This document shows, piece by piece, positions 1 to 12,900 of a stretch of 64,000 nucleotides of DNA. Under the pieces are notes generated by a model. It was not told the origin of the DNA. It did not search any database and saw only the letters and a list, made by a program, of their open reading frames with translations. How positions within the stretch are numbered: the first letter of the stretch is position 1; every line of letters starts with the position of its first letter. Source of the stretch: Paulownia fortunei (lineage: Eukaryota; Streptophyta; Magnoliopsida; Lamiales; Paulowniaceae); assembly GCA_019321725.1 (NCBI GenBank), contig CM033106.1, positions 22,628,965 to 22,692,964 on the forward strand. The letters run 5' to 3'. The position numbers and the translations under genes were made by a program.

Positions 1-460
1 GAAAATAGAGAAAAAGAAAAATATTTTCTTGTTGTCTTGATTTTCTTGTTCTTTAAAGAAAATCAGTTTCTTGTTATTCTCTTCATATTATAGTTCAAAA
101 ATTAAAGAATTAATCTTTATTGTTCTTGAAAATTTACTCCGGTTCTAGATTAGTAAATAATTAAAAGGATATTAACAAATCCTTTTGATTAGTGTTACTC
201 TTCCATATTATGGACCTAATAGAGGAGAGATATTTGGATCTCTGTGAGCTCTGAAAGTTCAGGATAAGTAATTAATCTCTTCATTCCCTACTACAATCGG
301 AGTGCACAAAATGTATAATTCGAATGTAATATTTATTTATATATTCACTTGAATAAGCGTAATCGTTAAAATTGCTTTCGAATCGAGGGGTTATATTCAT
401 ATTTGATAAAAAATTTAATTTTTCGCTGCGTATACCCCTACGATTATAGTGAACCCAACA
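1..460 (+). repeat. 5' LTR of copia-A, 3' part only
   Basis: Matches the 3' LTR from about 7060 onward and the solo LTR up to 31389. It ends in CCCAACA at 460, directly before the primer-binding site, so the 3' boundary is firm. The missing 5' part (about 1.5 kb or more by comparison with the solo LTR) lies outside the window. Confidence 0.88.
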
Positions 461-461
461 A

Positions 462-473
462 TGGTATCAGAGT
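462..473 (+). other. Primer-binding site, initiator tRNA-Met type
   Basis: TGGTATCAGAGT, one mismatch from the usual plant tRNA-iMet-complementary primer site, one base after the LTR end. It fixes the LTR boundary and the plus orientation of copia-A. Confidence 0.88.
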
Positions 474-2022
474 CACGATTTCGCTTATTTTGTAAATTTT
501 GAATTTATGTATACAAGTTTTAAAATTATTTAAATTCATGTTAATTATGTAAAATTTGATTTTGCATATTTTCAGCAATTTTTAGTTGAAATAATTTTAA
601 TTGCTTATTTAAATTGTTTAAATATGAAAATCAAAAAAGAAACATGAAGAAACAGGCTATATGCGCATCGAGTGTGAGACACCCGATGGCTGCGCATTGT
701 AGCATGCTATGCACACACGCAGTGTGCAAAAGTCGTATTGCTCATCGTGTCGTTATGGTTCTGTTTTTATTTTTTGATTTTCTAGAATATTAAAATTAAA
801 TATTAATTTTAATAATTTTTGAAAAAAAAAATCAAAGAAAAATTATTTTTCAATCATTTGAAAATTATCCCAAGTCAAAAATTGCGTTTAACAACTTGGT
901 AAATGCACATATTTTAATAATTGCATATGATGTTAATTATGAGCATGTATGGGATGATCATGAGCCAATGGACCAATGTGATTGGTTTTACTTAATATTT
1001 TAAAATTTTAAAATGAGGTCTACGAGCCTCTTATTCTATCTATATTAGTTATTTTATTTTCTGAAAAAAAAGTAGAATAGGTGGTGAGATTTTTTTTTTC
1101 TTTAGAAGACAAAGAAGAATTAAGGAAAAGGTTCCAAAAAAAGCCCATGTTTGTATGGGATACAATTATGTAATAGAATAGGTTATATTCCATTTTATTA
1201 TCCTCAGACTAACCTTAGGTCTATTTTTGGTTCAAATGGACCACATAGGACTGATTCATGATCATCCATTTATTTAAGTATATATTAAATGCATGTTTAG
1301 GATTTTATTTAATACTTTTATGCTTGCGCAATGATATTATAATGTCATGCATTAAATAACCAACCTAATTAAAATTATGATAAGGGTTTGGATAAAATTA
1401 AACCCTACTTAATTTACTAAAATTAAGAAAAAAAAATTAGAAAAATCGATTTCAAATAAAAATGGACAAGTTAGATAGGAGTTATTGTTCCATGCATACT
1501 ATCAAAGGTAGAGACATGACTACTGCTACCTCACTTGATCATTGACCATGAGTCATGGGGTGGTCATATGTTGGAAAGTTGTGATCTCTACCAAACATTG
1601 AGATGCTCGTGGGATGGAATCATTATTATATTGGTCGTGAGTCATGGGACATCTTGATGCTCTATTTACACGAATGTTTGATGGGTATTATTTAACACTT
1701 AGTACCATACGGGCTCATAAAATTGGGGTATATGGGAAGAGGTAAGGCAAAACAAACTTGAGGGTTGTAGCGATACAATCGTTAAAGAGTTGACTACCGA
1801 TAGAAATATTTCATGGGCTCATAAAATTAGAGTGTGAAATATTTCTATTAGACCTCAAACTCACTAGTAAATTTGATTTTTCAAAATTCCATTAGGGATG
1901 ATAGAATTCAAAAAAATAGTGGGAGATATTTAGTATTAAAGACCTTATATTAAATGAATATATTTTTTCATAGTTTACTCATTTTCTTCTTCGTGCATAT
2001 TTTGTAGATTATTCTACTAAAA
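474..2022 (+). other. Long untranslated leader of copia-A
   Basis: About 1.5 kb between primer site and gag with no sustained reading frame. Around 1500-1720 the phrase 'catgagtcatggg' and close variants recur, and 'gggctcataaaatt' occurs twice near 1707 and 1814, so internal duplication contributed to its length. No gene is visible. Confidence 0.6.
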
Positions 2023-2889
2023 TAGCAAAGAATCCACTTGCAACAATCCTTCAACAAAATAAATGAACTGGACCTAACTTTGTCGATTAGCTAAGAAAAC
2101 TGAAGATAGTTTTTCAGTCGGAGAAGAGGGCATATATCCTCGACACTGCGCCTTCTTCGGTTCCACTGAAGGATATTGCTTCAGAGGTTTATATAGATTA
2201 CTTACGCCATATTGATGACAATTTGCAAGCTCGATGCTACATGCTGGCATCAATGTCAAATGAGCTACACAGGCAGAACGAGGATTAAGATACTGCTTAT
2301 GGGATCCTCATTCACCTACAAAAGTTATATGGTGAAAGAACTCGACAGACAAGATATCAGATCTCAAAAAGAGCTTTTCAGATGTCGTATGACTAAAGGC
2401 TCTTCAGTCTATGATCATGGATTGAAGATGATAGCCCTCATTAAAAGGCTGGCATCCCTTGGATTCGTTATGGAGAACGAACTGTATACGAACCTTCTGA
2501 TATTGTCTCTGTCTCCATCATTTGACACCTTTGTTGTCAACTTTAACATGCACAACATGGAGACTAGTCTCGTTGAGCTTGTGAACATGTTAAAAACGAT
2601 TGAGTCCATCATGCAAAAGGACAAGCCAGTTCTGCTTGTTGGATCTTCTTCCGGATCAAAGGCTAAAAAACCCAAGAAAGGAAAAAATAAAGGAAAAGGT
2701 TCCTCTAAACCCAACAAGCTGAAGGCTAAGGGCGGTGTAAAGAAGGTTTCTTTTGAAGCCAATGACAAGTGCCATTTCTGCGGTAAACTAGGTTACTGGA
2801 AGAGGAATTACAAGGATTATCTTGCAAGCCTGAAAATTTCAAGTATATATTTTGTTGAAGTTAATTTATCTGTTAACAATACTTCTTAG
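2023..2889 (+). pseudogene. copia-A gag pseudogene
   Basis: Capsid-like gag of a copia element. Reading from about 2029 gives a recognisable N-terminal region broken by in-frame stops near 2065 and 2090; a frameshift near 2290-2400 moves the frame to that of 2212-2889. That part keeps the helical gag region, a Lys/Gly-rich basic stretch (about 2660-2740) and a CCHC zinc knuckle at about 2770-2815. In the knuckle the third and fourth ligands are changed: CHFCGKLGYWKRNY has Tyr where His and Cys are expected. Nucleic-acid binding by this copy would therefore be lost even without the stops. It stops at 2889, next to the protease region. Confidence 0.85.
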
Positions 2890-5800
2890 GTATTAGATAC
2901 TGGTCATAGTTCACATATCTGTAATGATTTGCAGATGATGACAAAAAGTAGGAAGGTGGATAGAGGAGAGACAGTCCTTATGATGGAAAATAGAGCACGA
3001 GTTGTTGCATTAGCTTTAGGGGCCATTAATCTAGCTTTAGAGAATGGTTATGTAATAGTTTTAAACAATTATCTTTTTATTTCAGATATTATTAAGAACA
3101 TTATCTCTATTCCAATTTTGGATAGAGAAGGTTTTAGATTTACCATTGAGGATAGAAATTATTCCATTTTTAAACGTTCTAATTTTATCTATTCCAGTTC
3201 TTTGATGCTTTGTTTATATATTGTCACTCTCCATAACCCCATTTTCACAATTCAATAAAATAAAATAAAATTAGGTAATCATAGTTTCATGAGTCTATGG
3301 CACGCAAGATTAGGACATATTTTTGAGAAAAGGATTAACAAATTGGCATAATTGCTTAATCTAAAGAACGAGCAACAACTGCCAACTTGTGAATCCTGAC
3401 TCAAAGGAAAGATGACCAAATCTTCATTTGTTGGACAAGTGGAGCAAGTCAAGCATCTATTGGATTTGATCTATGCAGATGTATGTGGGCCACAAAATGT
3501 TAGTGTCCGTGGGAACTAAAACCACTTCTTAACCTTTATCGATGACTTTTCTAGGTATGGTTATGTGTCATTTTAACATACAAGTTTAAAGTACTTGAAA
3601 AGTTCAAAGAATTCAGAATCGGAGTAGAGAAATAAACTAGATTAAGTATAAAGACTCTTCGATCTGATCGAGTAGGTGAATTTTTAAGCACAGAGTTTTT
3701 GGATTATCTAAAAGAGAATTGAATTCTCTCATAGTGGACTCCTCCTACTACTCTACAACTCAACGGAGTTGTGGAACGCAGGAATCAAACCTTGTTGGAC
3801 TTGGTTGATTCTAAGATGAGTTTCACTATATTGTCTCTTTTATTCTAGAGTTATGCCTTGGAAACGATGATATACTTATTAAATAGGGTGTCATCTAAAG
3901 CCCTGCCCAAAACACCATATGAGATGTGGTGTGAAAAGACACCTTCCTATAAATACCTTAGGGTATGGGGGTGCGTTGTTTATGTGAAGCAGCTAGTGGG
4001 AAATAAGTTGCATATGAGATCTACCTTATGCAAGTTCGTGGGGTATCTAAAGGAGTCTATTAGATACTATTTCTATGATTCTACTGAGTAAAGGGTGTTT
4101 GTTTCGAGGAATGCTACCTTCCCTAAAGATGAATTTATTTCAAATTGAAGTAGCAATGTCGTAGAACTTGAAGAGGTTCAAAAACCACATAACATCCCAA
4201 CTGACACAGTAAATGGTATACCAGCTGATGCTGGATCCTCTGAGGCACAACCTCTTCGAAGATCCAAAAGGATCTCAAGGGTACCTAAAAGGTACAACTT
4301 TTTGTTAGAGAACAAAGAAGAGGGACTCACCTTGGGTAATGATCCAAGAAGCTATGGAGAGGCGATGCCTGACATCAACTCGGAGAAGTGGCAAAAAGCT
4401 ATGTAGTCCGAAATCAACTCCATGTACTCCAACAAGGTATGGACCTTAGTGGACCCACCACAGGGAATTATTCTCATTGGCTACAAATGGGTCTACAAGC
4501 GGAAGCTTGGAGTAGATGGAGAGATAGCAACCTATAAGACACGACTGGTAGCAAAAGGTTATATTCAGAAGTAAGGTATTGATTATGAGAAAACTTTTTT
4601 GTCAATAGCAATGCTTAAATCCATATGGATGTTGCTGGCCATATCTGCATATTATAACTCTGTGATATGGCAAATGGATATGATGATCGCTTTTCTTAAT
4701 GGAAACATTAAGGAAGATATCTATATGAAGCAGCCAGAAGGCTTCATATCCGGTGGCAGTGAACAAAAGGTTTGCAAGCTCCAAAGATCTATTTATGGAC
4801 TCAAACAAGCTTTGAGGAGTTGGAACATCTAGTTTGATAAAACGATCAAAAATTTTAATTTTCATATGAACCAGGATGAACCATGCCTCTACAAGAAGGT
4901 TAGTGGGAGTACAATTATATTTATCATGCTCTACATTGATAACATCATACTTATTGAGAATGATGTAGGGATATTGCAGTCAACGAGAACTTGGTTAACT
5001 AATCAGTTTTTTATAAAGGACTTGGGAGATATATCTTTTATCCTAAAGATAAAGATCTATAGAGATAGATCTAGAAAAATGATCGGACTATCCCAATCAT
5101 GTATATAGACAAAGTGTTAAAAAGGTTTAGCATGGAAGAATCCAAGAGAGGATTCATGTCTATGAGTCATGGGATTTCACTTTCTAAGGTTATGTCTTCC
5201 AAGACACCTGAAGAAAGAGAAAAGATGGCTCGCATACCTTATATTTTTGTAATAGGGAGTATAATGTATGTAATATTTTGTACAAGGCCTAATATAGCAC
5301 ATGCTCTGAGTGTCACAAGCAGATATCAGTCTAATCCAGGAGAAGAACACTGGAAAGCCGTTAAGATGATCCTTAAGTACTTGAGAAGGACTAAGAATAT
5401 CTTTCTGATATACGGCAATGGAAAACTAAAACTAGAGGGATATACAGACTCTAGTTTTTAGTCCAATATAGATGACTCAAAGTCCATATCTGGATATATA
5501 TTCACCCTCAATGGTGGTGTGATCAGCTGGAAGAGTTGCAAGCAAGAGATGACTGCAGACTCTACCACTGAAGTTGAATATATTGTTGTATCAGATGTAG
5601 CAAAAGAAGTTGTTAGGATAAAAAACTTCATCCAAGGGTTGGGTGTAGTTTCATCCATTGTTGATCTAATTATAATTTACTTTGACAACAATGGAGTCAT
5701 TGCGCAAGCAAAAGAGCCAAGATCTCATCAAAGATCTAAGCACATAATGAGACAATATTAGTTGATAAGAGAGATCATTAGTAGAGGCGCCATCATTGTA

Positions 5801-5917
5801 GATCGAGTTGCCTCAGTAGAAAATGTAGCAGGCCCACTTACTAAGCCCTTATCACAGAAGATATTCGATGGACATCTTGAGAAAATGAGCCATAGATAAT
5901 GAGCAATTGGAGCTAAG
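2890..5917 (+). pseudogene. copia-A pol pseudogene (protease, integrase, RT, RNase H)
   Basis: Domains in order: an aspartic protease start with DTG at about 2898; the GAG-pre-integrase region around 3290-3420; the integrase core with an Asp-rich start near 3470-3560 and a C-terminal part near 3860-4090; reverse transcriptase from about 4380 to 5110, with YMKQPEGF near 4720 and the YxDD box at 4931-4946 reading YIDN; and RNase H from about 5440 to 5880, with an STTEVEY-type motif near 5555. Reading frames are split at least eight times (stops near 3350, 3520, 3720, 4090, 4400, 4575, 4830, 5460). The second catalytic Asp of RT is replaced by Asn. Clearly a fossil. Confidence 0.9.
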
Positions 5918-5930
5918 GCAAGTAGGAGAT
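5918..5930 (+). other. Polypurine tract of copia-A
   Basis: A purine-rich stretch (GCAAGTAGGAGAT) lies immediately before the TGTTAGAG start of the 3' LTR at 5931. It is the expected plus-strand priming site and fixes the LTR start. Confidence 0.65.
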
Positions 5931-7402
5931 TGTTAGAGTAGGATGCCCAATGCCCCAATTAGATTGGGCGTATTATACTCTTTTTTCTTTTGTAAAGACA
6001 GTCTTATTGGAAATTATATTAAAAAAAGGTATTTTTTTATTTTATGTCATGCATCTTTTATTTCTGCACATTAGATAAAGATCCTTAGACTAAATTTAGC
6101 TATGAGGCATGGTTACGCATATGATGGAAATCATGGAACATGTCTCTAAGGTTTTGGTATTAAATAATTTTCGAGTCGAGAGTTATTTGAGATGGGACAT
6201 CAAATAGCTCAGTAAGATTTGCACATATGATGCATGCTCGTGAGACGAGGATGTCGCATGTATGTGGGTGCTTGTTAGGGAACAAGTACACCGAACATGG
6301 CCCGCAAGAAATTCTTTTATGGAAAGTATCATTTCTAATTTTAGAATTTATCCAATGGTTGAAAATTAATTAATTAATAATGATTAATTGATTAATTAAG
6401 GGTTCTATTTAATTTAATGGTTAAATTAAATTATTCAATTAAGTAATTAAATTATTTAATTGGACTTAAGTGGAGTAAATTAAATTAATCAATTGGATTG
6501 ATTAAATTAGGATTAAATCAATTGAACTGATTTGTGGATTTTTGAGTCCAAGCACAAAAATTAATATGGATCACTTAAGACCCCACTAAAATATGAAGAT
6601 AGTAAATTAAATAAATATGATTTATTTAATTAACATATTTATATATAAATAAATAAAGTAGCCAATTTTATCCTATAAAATTGGCCACTATTATTTAATT
6701 TATATTTAAATATAATTTTATTATATATTTGATATATATATATATAAATATATATCTTGATATTATTTGAAGAGTTCAAATTAATATCAAGAATGTATGT
6801 AGATAATTTTGATGATTAATGTAGTCTCAAATAAGTTCACATACAATAGGAGAGAGGAAAATAGAAGAATTATTGGAAGATTTGAAATCTTTCTAAGATA
6901 AAATTTTGAAATACTTCAAAATTGACAAATTCTCCAAAGAATGATGAGATTTTCAGCCACTATAAATGCTTAGGCCGAAAATTACATCAATAATTCAAAA
7001 AATTTAAGCAAAAATTATTTTGTTTAAAGTCATCTATTTTTCTATCCAAAAAAAGGAAAAAGAATAGAAAGAAAAAGAAAAGAGTTTTTTTGTTGTCTTG
7101 ATTTTCTTGTTCTTTAAAGAAAATCAATTTCTTGTTATTCTCTTCATATTATAGTTTTAAAAATTTTAAAAATTAATCTTTATTGTTCTTGAAAATTTAC
7201 TCCGGTCCTAAATTAGTAAATAATTAAAAGGATACTACCAAATCCTTTTAATTGGTGTTACTCTTGCGTATTGTGGACCTAATAGAGGGGAGACAATTGG
7301 ATCCTTGCGAGTTCTGAAAGTCCAGAATAATGATTGCTTCATTCCCTACTACAATCGAAATATAAAAAAAGTATAATCCGAATTTAATATTTATTTATAT
7401 AT
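5931..7402 (+). repeat. 3' LTR of copia-A, truncated and internally deleted
   Basis: Begins TGTTAGAGTAGGATGCCC like the solo LTR at 29350. Compared with that solo LTR it lacks about 640 bp (joined near 6320, between 'gcaagaaattc' and 'ttttatgg') and the last ~120 bp, but carries about 170 bp near 6001-6173 that the solo LTR lacks. The last shared bases are near 7402. It contains AT-rich promoter-like DNA (TATATATA around 6737-6753) in a position suited to U3, but no proven promoter. Confidence 0.88.
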
Positions 7403-7855
7403 GATGTTATCATTAAAGTGAAATTGTCCTAAATATTCTAGTTAATTTATTATGAACCTTATAATTTCTTGTACAATTCCACTAATAAAATTAAGCATAA
7501 GGATAATGCTAATAATCAGATTTCTTAAAAAAAAATCACACATCAAAATCCTAAATCCCAAATCTGATATCCCTATACATACAGTTTTAATACTAATTTC
7601 AATAGCCTAGTTGAAAACAAAAAAAAATATTACAATTTAATATGCCTTTGAATTGATTAAGTATTCTTTATTATTCTTTAACATCTACTAACTCAGGAAA
7701 TATATATATTCACCAGTTCTAATTCAGATGCATGAACTCTGAAGTAATTCGTCCAATTAAATATGTTTCTTCCTAATTTGCTACACAACAAACAACTATT
7801 CTCTTCAACATTCATGGAGGCATACTACACTAATTAATTACACTGATTCTACAAC
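7403..7855. other. Unassigned AT-rich segment between two retroelements
   Basis: Starts exactly where the copia-A LTR homology stops and ends where gypsy integrase homology begins on the minus strand. No reading frame, LTR boundary or target duplication was recognised. It may be decayed 3' sequence of the neighbouring gypsy element. Confidence 0.4.
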
Positions 7856-10440
7856 TCCACTAAAATCTCTAGGGGCATACGTTCCTTAATAGGCACGAAA
7901 TGAGCAACTTTCGTCAATCGATCCACAATCACCCAAATAATTATATTAGCTTTCTGAGTTCAAGGAAGCCCGATGACAAAGTCTATGGTGATATGTTCCC
8001 ATTTCCACTCAGGAATTGGAAGAGGTTGTAATTCTCCTGCATTTTCCTTACGCTCGGCCCTAACTCGCTGACATATCAAATATTTGGAGACATACTCGGC
8101 TATTTCCCTCTTCATATTATTCCACCAAAATGTTGTTTTAAGTCTTTGTACATCTTAGTACCTCCAGGATATATAGTATAACCACTTGTATTAGCCTCTC
8201 GAAAAATCTCCTCTTTCAACCCTATATTATTCGGTACACATATCCTATTTTGAAACCTCATATAGCCCTCTGTGTGAATCCCAAATTCTGAAGTAAGTCC
8301 TTTCTCAAGATTCCTTTGGATTTTTGGCAACTGGGGATCCTTTGCCTGTGCAGCCTGTATTCTCTTAATCAAGGTAGGTTGGAGTCTCAGGTTAGCCAAT
8401 TGTGTTATAGTTCCCTGCATCCTTATATCAATTTGTAATTTATTGAAGTCCTCCAATATATGTCTTTGGGAAGTCATAAGAGTCGCCAAATTCCCTGTAG
8501 TTTTTCTACTAAATGCATCTGTCACTGCATTAGCCTTCCCCAAGTGGTAATTAATGTTGAGGTTATAGTCATTAAGCAACTTTAACCATCACCTTTGTCT
8601 CATATTCAACTCTTTTTGTGTGAAAATGTATTTCAAACTCTTATAACCAGTGAAAGTCTCACATCATTCTCCATAAAGATAATGCCTCCAAAGCTTTAAT
8701 GCAAAAACCACTGTAGCTAATTCCAAGTCATGTGTAGGGTAATTTTGCTCATGAGGCTTGAGTTGTCTAGAGGCATAAGCTACTACTTTATCTTTCTGCA
8801 TCAAAATGCACCCTTGTCCCTTCTTTGAGGCATTACAATAGATAGTATAACCCTCACCACATGATGGAAGTGTAAGTACTTGGGCAAATACTAATATCTT
8901 CTTCAATTCTTGAAAACACTACTCACATTCTTCCATCCATTCAAACTTATTCCCTTTTTCAGTAAGATGTGTTAAATGGTATAGCAATGCGAGAAAATCC
9001 TTTAACAAAGCATCTGTAATAGCCATCCATTCCTAGAAAGCTATGAACTCTATAACTGTTGTCAGCTTGCTCCATTCTACTACCGCTTCAATCTTTTGAG
9101 GATCTACTAAGACACCTTGCTCATTAATCACATGACCAAGGAAAGCTACATTGTCTAACCAAAACACTTCTTCAACTTTGCATATAATTTATTTTCTCTC
9201 AAAATTTGCAAAACCAGTCTTTGATGTCTCTCATGTTCCTTCTTACTTTTTGAGTAGATGAGTATGTCATCAATGAAAACCACAACAAACTTATCCAAAT
9301 AGGGTTTAATTACCCTGTACATCAAATCCATAAATGTTGCTGGTGCATTAGTGAGTTCAAAAAACATCACCAAGAACTTGTAATGCCTATATCTTGTTCT
9401 AAAAGTTGTCTTTGGTACATCATCTGACTTAATCTTTAATTGATGGTATCTAGATTGAAGATCAATTTTTGAGAAAAGTTTTTATCCTTGCAGTTGATTA
9501 AATAAATCATCCATTCGAGGTAGGGGTATTTGTTCCTTACAGTCACCTTATTCAGCTCCCGATAGTCAATACAAAGTCTCAAGCTACCATTTTTCTTCTT
9601 AACAAATAAGATTGGTGCTCCCAGGTAACACACTGGACCTGATAAATCCCATGTCTAGGAGCTCTTGTAGTTGTTCTTTTAACTTTTTCGACTCAACTGG
9701 AGCCATTCTTTACGGTGCCTTAGAAATAAGACAACTACCTAACACTATATCAATAAAGAACTCTATCTCTCTGTCATGAGATAATCCAGGTAGCTCCTCT
9801 GGAAATATATCTGGGAACTCACAAATAATAGAAATATCCTCTAACTTAAGTTCAATCTTTCGTGTATCAAGAACTGTAGCGAGGTATCCCGTATAACCTT
9901 TTCTCAACAATTTTTTAGCTTGTAGAGCAGAAATCAATTTTTGAGAGAATTTACACATACCACTTGCAAAGTAGAACTTTTGTAGAGTAGGGGGATGAAA
10001 GTCTACTCTCTTCAACCGACAATTGATAGAAGCATAATAAGTGTCCAACCAATCCATCCCAAGAATGACATCAAAGTCCATCATGTCTAATAGAGTCAAG
10101 TCTCCAGGCATCTCATAGTTTCTTATCTTAACAACACAAGATTTGTATATATATTTCGCAACAAATGTGCTTCCAATAGGGGTGTTAATAGATAGTGTCG
10201 CATCCAAAGATTCACAAAATAAATTATATTTCTAAGCATAAGAAACGAAAAGAATAGAATGCGTAGCTCCTGAATCAAACAACACATAAACATATCCAGA
10301 TGCAACTAGAATCATACCTTTCACTACCTCATTAGAGTTTTGAGCATCTTGTTGAGTAAAAGCATATACTTTGCCTTGCATTTGTGGCCTCTGATTCCCA
10401 CCTTTGTTTTGTCCAGTCATTGGACATGATTAACTTGGCT
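7856..10440 (-). pseudogene. Ty3/gypsy pol pseudogene (protease, RT, RNase H, integrase)
   Basis: Reading right to left on the minus strand: an aspartic protease with FDSGATHS near 10290-10260; a conserved block of the protease/RT linker (9710-10207); reverse transcriptase with [13 protein letters not shown] (9600-9540) and an intact [10 protein letters not shown] box (about 9290-9240); RNase H (8664-8906); and integrase with a zinc-binding region around 8230-8060 and core start down to about 7860, where homology stops. The order RT-RNase H-integrase is diagnostic of Ty3/gypsy. The types of RT and RNase H motif resemble the chromovirus Tekay/Del group. Several frameshifts and stops separate the pieces, and the integrase C-terminus and the 3' LTR are not visible. 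Confidence 0.9.
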
Positions 10441-10880
10441 TGCTTGATTCTTCCAAAACTGATGACCCATCTGATTGTTCCTTCTGTTAGGGCAAATAGC
10501 CGTCCTATGACTCTATTGACCATACTCAAAGCATCCTCCGATATACCATGGATTGTCACTATCACCATGTGATCGCCCACATCGAGGGCATAGATAATTC
10601 TACCTCTTGTTAGGGCAAAAGGCAGCACGATGGCCATGCTGACCATACTCATAACAAGCTCCATTCCTCTTAGGGCAATTTCCATCTGTATGAATCATTC
10701 TACATCTTCCACACCAATTTTCTCCTCTTTGTTTCTCTCCTGATTGCTTTTGTTAGAAGCTTTCCTTCCTAGGTTGCTTGTTAGGGACTTGGTTTCCTTA
10801 GAATTTAGTAGGTCTCTCTCTTTTGGCTTCTTTTGGTTATTGGTCTCCCAACTCCAATTCAACATCAAGAGCCTTATTGG
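10441..10880 (-). pseudogene. Ty3/gypsy gag C-terminal fragment with duplicated zinc-knuckle module
   Basis: Minus-strand continuation upstream of the protease. Two successive Cys/His modules are visible. One, around 10740-10615, reads CGRC...C followed by CYEYGQHGHRAAFCP; the other, around 10600-10480, reads CPRCGRSH followed by CFEYGQ-stop-SHRTAICP. In both second knuckles the expected second Cys is Tyr. The two modules look like a tandem duplication of one ancestral pair. The upstream part to about 10870 is charged and gag-like. The rest of gag, the leader and the LTR are missing because plus-strand Athila-like sequence starts near 10885. Confidence 0.75.
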
Positions 10881-10884
10881 CAGT

Positions 10885-12900
10885 TATCGTGTAGAACAGG
10901 TTTTAATCAAGTACGGATGTCATTTCATGGTAACAACTGGTATTATTATTGGACACATTATTTCATCAAAATATAATAAAGTAGATAATTCTAAAATTGA
11001 GTTAATTGTCGATTTTCCAATATCAAAGTCTGTGAAGGAGGTAAGATCATGATTTTTATAAAAGATTTAGCAAAGATTCTAGTATAATATCTAAACTTTT
11101 GTATAATTTTCTGACAAAAAACACTATAGAATAGACTGAAAATTGTGAAAACACTTTTGTTAAGCTTAAAAGTATGATTACGTCTGCTCCAATCATGCAG
11201 CCTCCACATTGGACTTTACCTTTTAAAATAATGCGTGATGCTAGTGATTATGTTGTTGGAGCTATCTCAGGACAAAGAAAATATAAGAAACCATATGTTA
11301 TTTACTATGCAATTAAAACTCTAAATAGTGCTCAATTGAATTATTCAACAACTGAGAAAGAATTACTTGTTGTAGTTTTTGCATTGGACAAATTTAGATC
11401 TTATCTTGTTGGCTCACCAGTTGTTGTTTTCAGTGATCTTGCAACTTTAAAATATCTTTTGTTAAAGAAGAATGCCAAAACTAAACTGATTAGGTGGATT
11501 CACATACTCCAGGAATTCAACACTGTGATTCGAAATAAGAAATTGGTAGAAAATGTGATGGCTGATCATTTGTAGAGACTTGTTTGTGATGACTCATTTC
11601 AAACCACACCCATTAATGAGACTTTTCCTGATGAATAGCTATTTATTATTTCTATTTTACCTTATTTTGCTGGCATTGTTAATTTTCTTATAACAGGAAA
11701 GATGCAATCGCATTGTAACTCCCAAGACAAAAAGAACTTTTTGACTGAGGTGAAAATTTTTTATTGTGATGTTTCATACCTATTCAAATATTATCCTGAT
11801 CAAATCTTTTGAAGATGCGTGCCTGATAATAAGATAGATAATATTGTTAATTTTGTTATTCAAAAGCATGTGGGGTCACTTTTCAGTAAAAAAATTTATT
11901 GCAAAGATCTTGTAATGTGGATTTTATTGGGTAACTTTTTTTAAAGACACCTACACTTTCTGCAAAAATTGTAAAATTTTTCAAAAGTTATGATCTATTT
12001 CAAAGTGAAACATGATGCCTCTACACCCTATCCTAGTGGTTGAAATCTTTGACTGTTGGAATATTGACTTCATGGACCATTTCCATTATCATTTAATTTT
12101 ATTTACATATTGGTCATAATAGATTATATCACTAAATAGATCGAGGCAATTGCCTGTCAAAATAATGATCACAAAATAGTGATAAAATTTTTGAAAGAAA
12201 ATATTTTAAGTCGATTTGAAATTTCTCGATATCAACGATAGGGAAAATATTTTTGTAATAAAGTTTTTAGAACTTTAATGAGAAAATGTAAAATCATACA
12301 TAAAGTTGCAACCCCTTATCACCCTCAAACAAATGGACAAGTTGAACTTCCAAATAGGGAGATAAAACAAATTTTAGAAAAGACAGTTAACCCAAATCGT
12401 AAAGATTTGTCTGTTACACTTACCAATACACTTTGGGCATATAAAACTATTTTCAAATCATTAGGTATTTCTCCTTATAGGAAAGTTTATGGAAAACCTT
12501 GTCATTTACCTGTTGAACTTGAATATAAAGTTTATTGGGTTATCAAAATGTTTAACTTCAACCTTGATAAAGCTTCAAAATTGCACAAATTATAAATCAA
12601 TGAACTTCAAGAATTGAGAAATGGTGCATATGAGAATTCTAAAATTCATAAAGCAAGATTCAAAGATTATCATGATAATAAAATTTCAAAAAAAAAATAG
12701 TTGAGCTTGGTCAAAAGGCTTTGTTTATTTTCGATTGCATTTGTTCCCTAAAAAATTAAGATCAAGGTGGAGTGGTCTTTTTGTTGTAAAAGAGGTATAT
12801 CCTTATGGGGCGATTGATCCTATAAATGGTAACATATTCAAAGTAATGGACAAAGACTCAAACTGTTTCTAGAGAATTAATTTTCACAAGAAGAAATTAT
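10885..12900 (+). pseudogene. Athila-like Ty3/gypsy pol fragment (RT end, RNase H, integrase)
   Basis: Plus strand, opposite to the preceding gypsy. 10885-11050 encodes the RT palm/thumb end, with a HFMVT...GHIISSK type block. 11174-11575 is a nearly uninterrupted RNase H domain of about 130 residues with TTEKELLVVVFALDKFRSYL. After several stops, 12278-12595 is the integrase C-terminal half with [12 protein letters not shown] and a WAYKT...[18 protein letters not shown] block. These blocks are typical of the non-chromoviral Athila/Tat branch. The 5' end (gag, protease, most of RT) is absent, and no LTR was identified. Homology fades near 12900. Confidence 0.85.

Larger units (their letters stand above)
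1..7402 (+). mobile_element. Ty1/copia retrotransposon copia-A, degenerate, both ends incomplete
   Basis: Gag-pol pseudogene in the order gag, protease, integrase, reverse transcriptase, RNase H, between two copies of the same long terminal repeat. The window begins inside the 5' LTR, because position 1 matches about position 7060 of the 3' copy. The 3' LTR loses homology at 7402, where the 5' copy continues for another ~120 bp, so the element was truncated at its right end. Frames are broken by many stops and shifts, so this copy cannot act on its own. A complete solo LTR of the same family lies at 29350-31389. The integrase-before-RT order and gag type are those of Ty1/copia; I do not assign a lineage. 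Confidence 0.9.
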
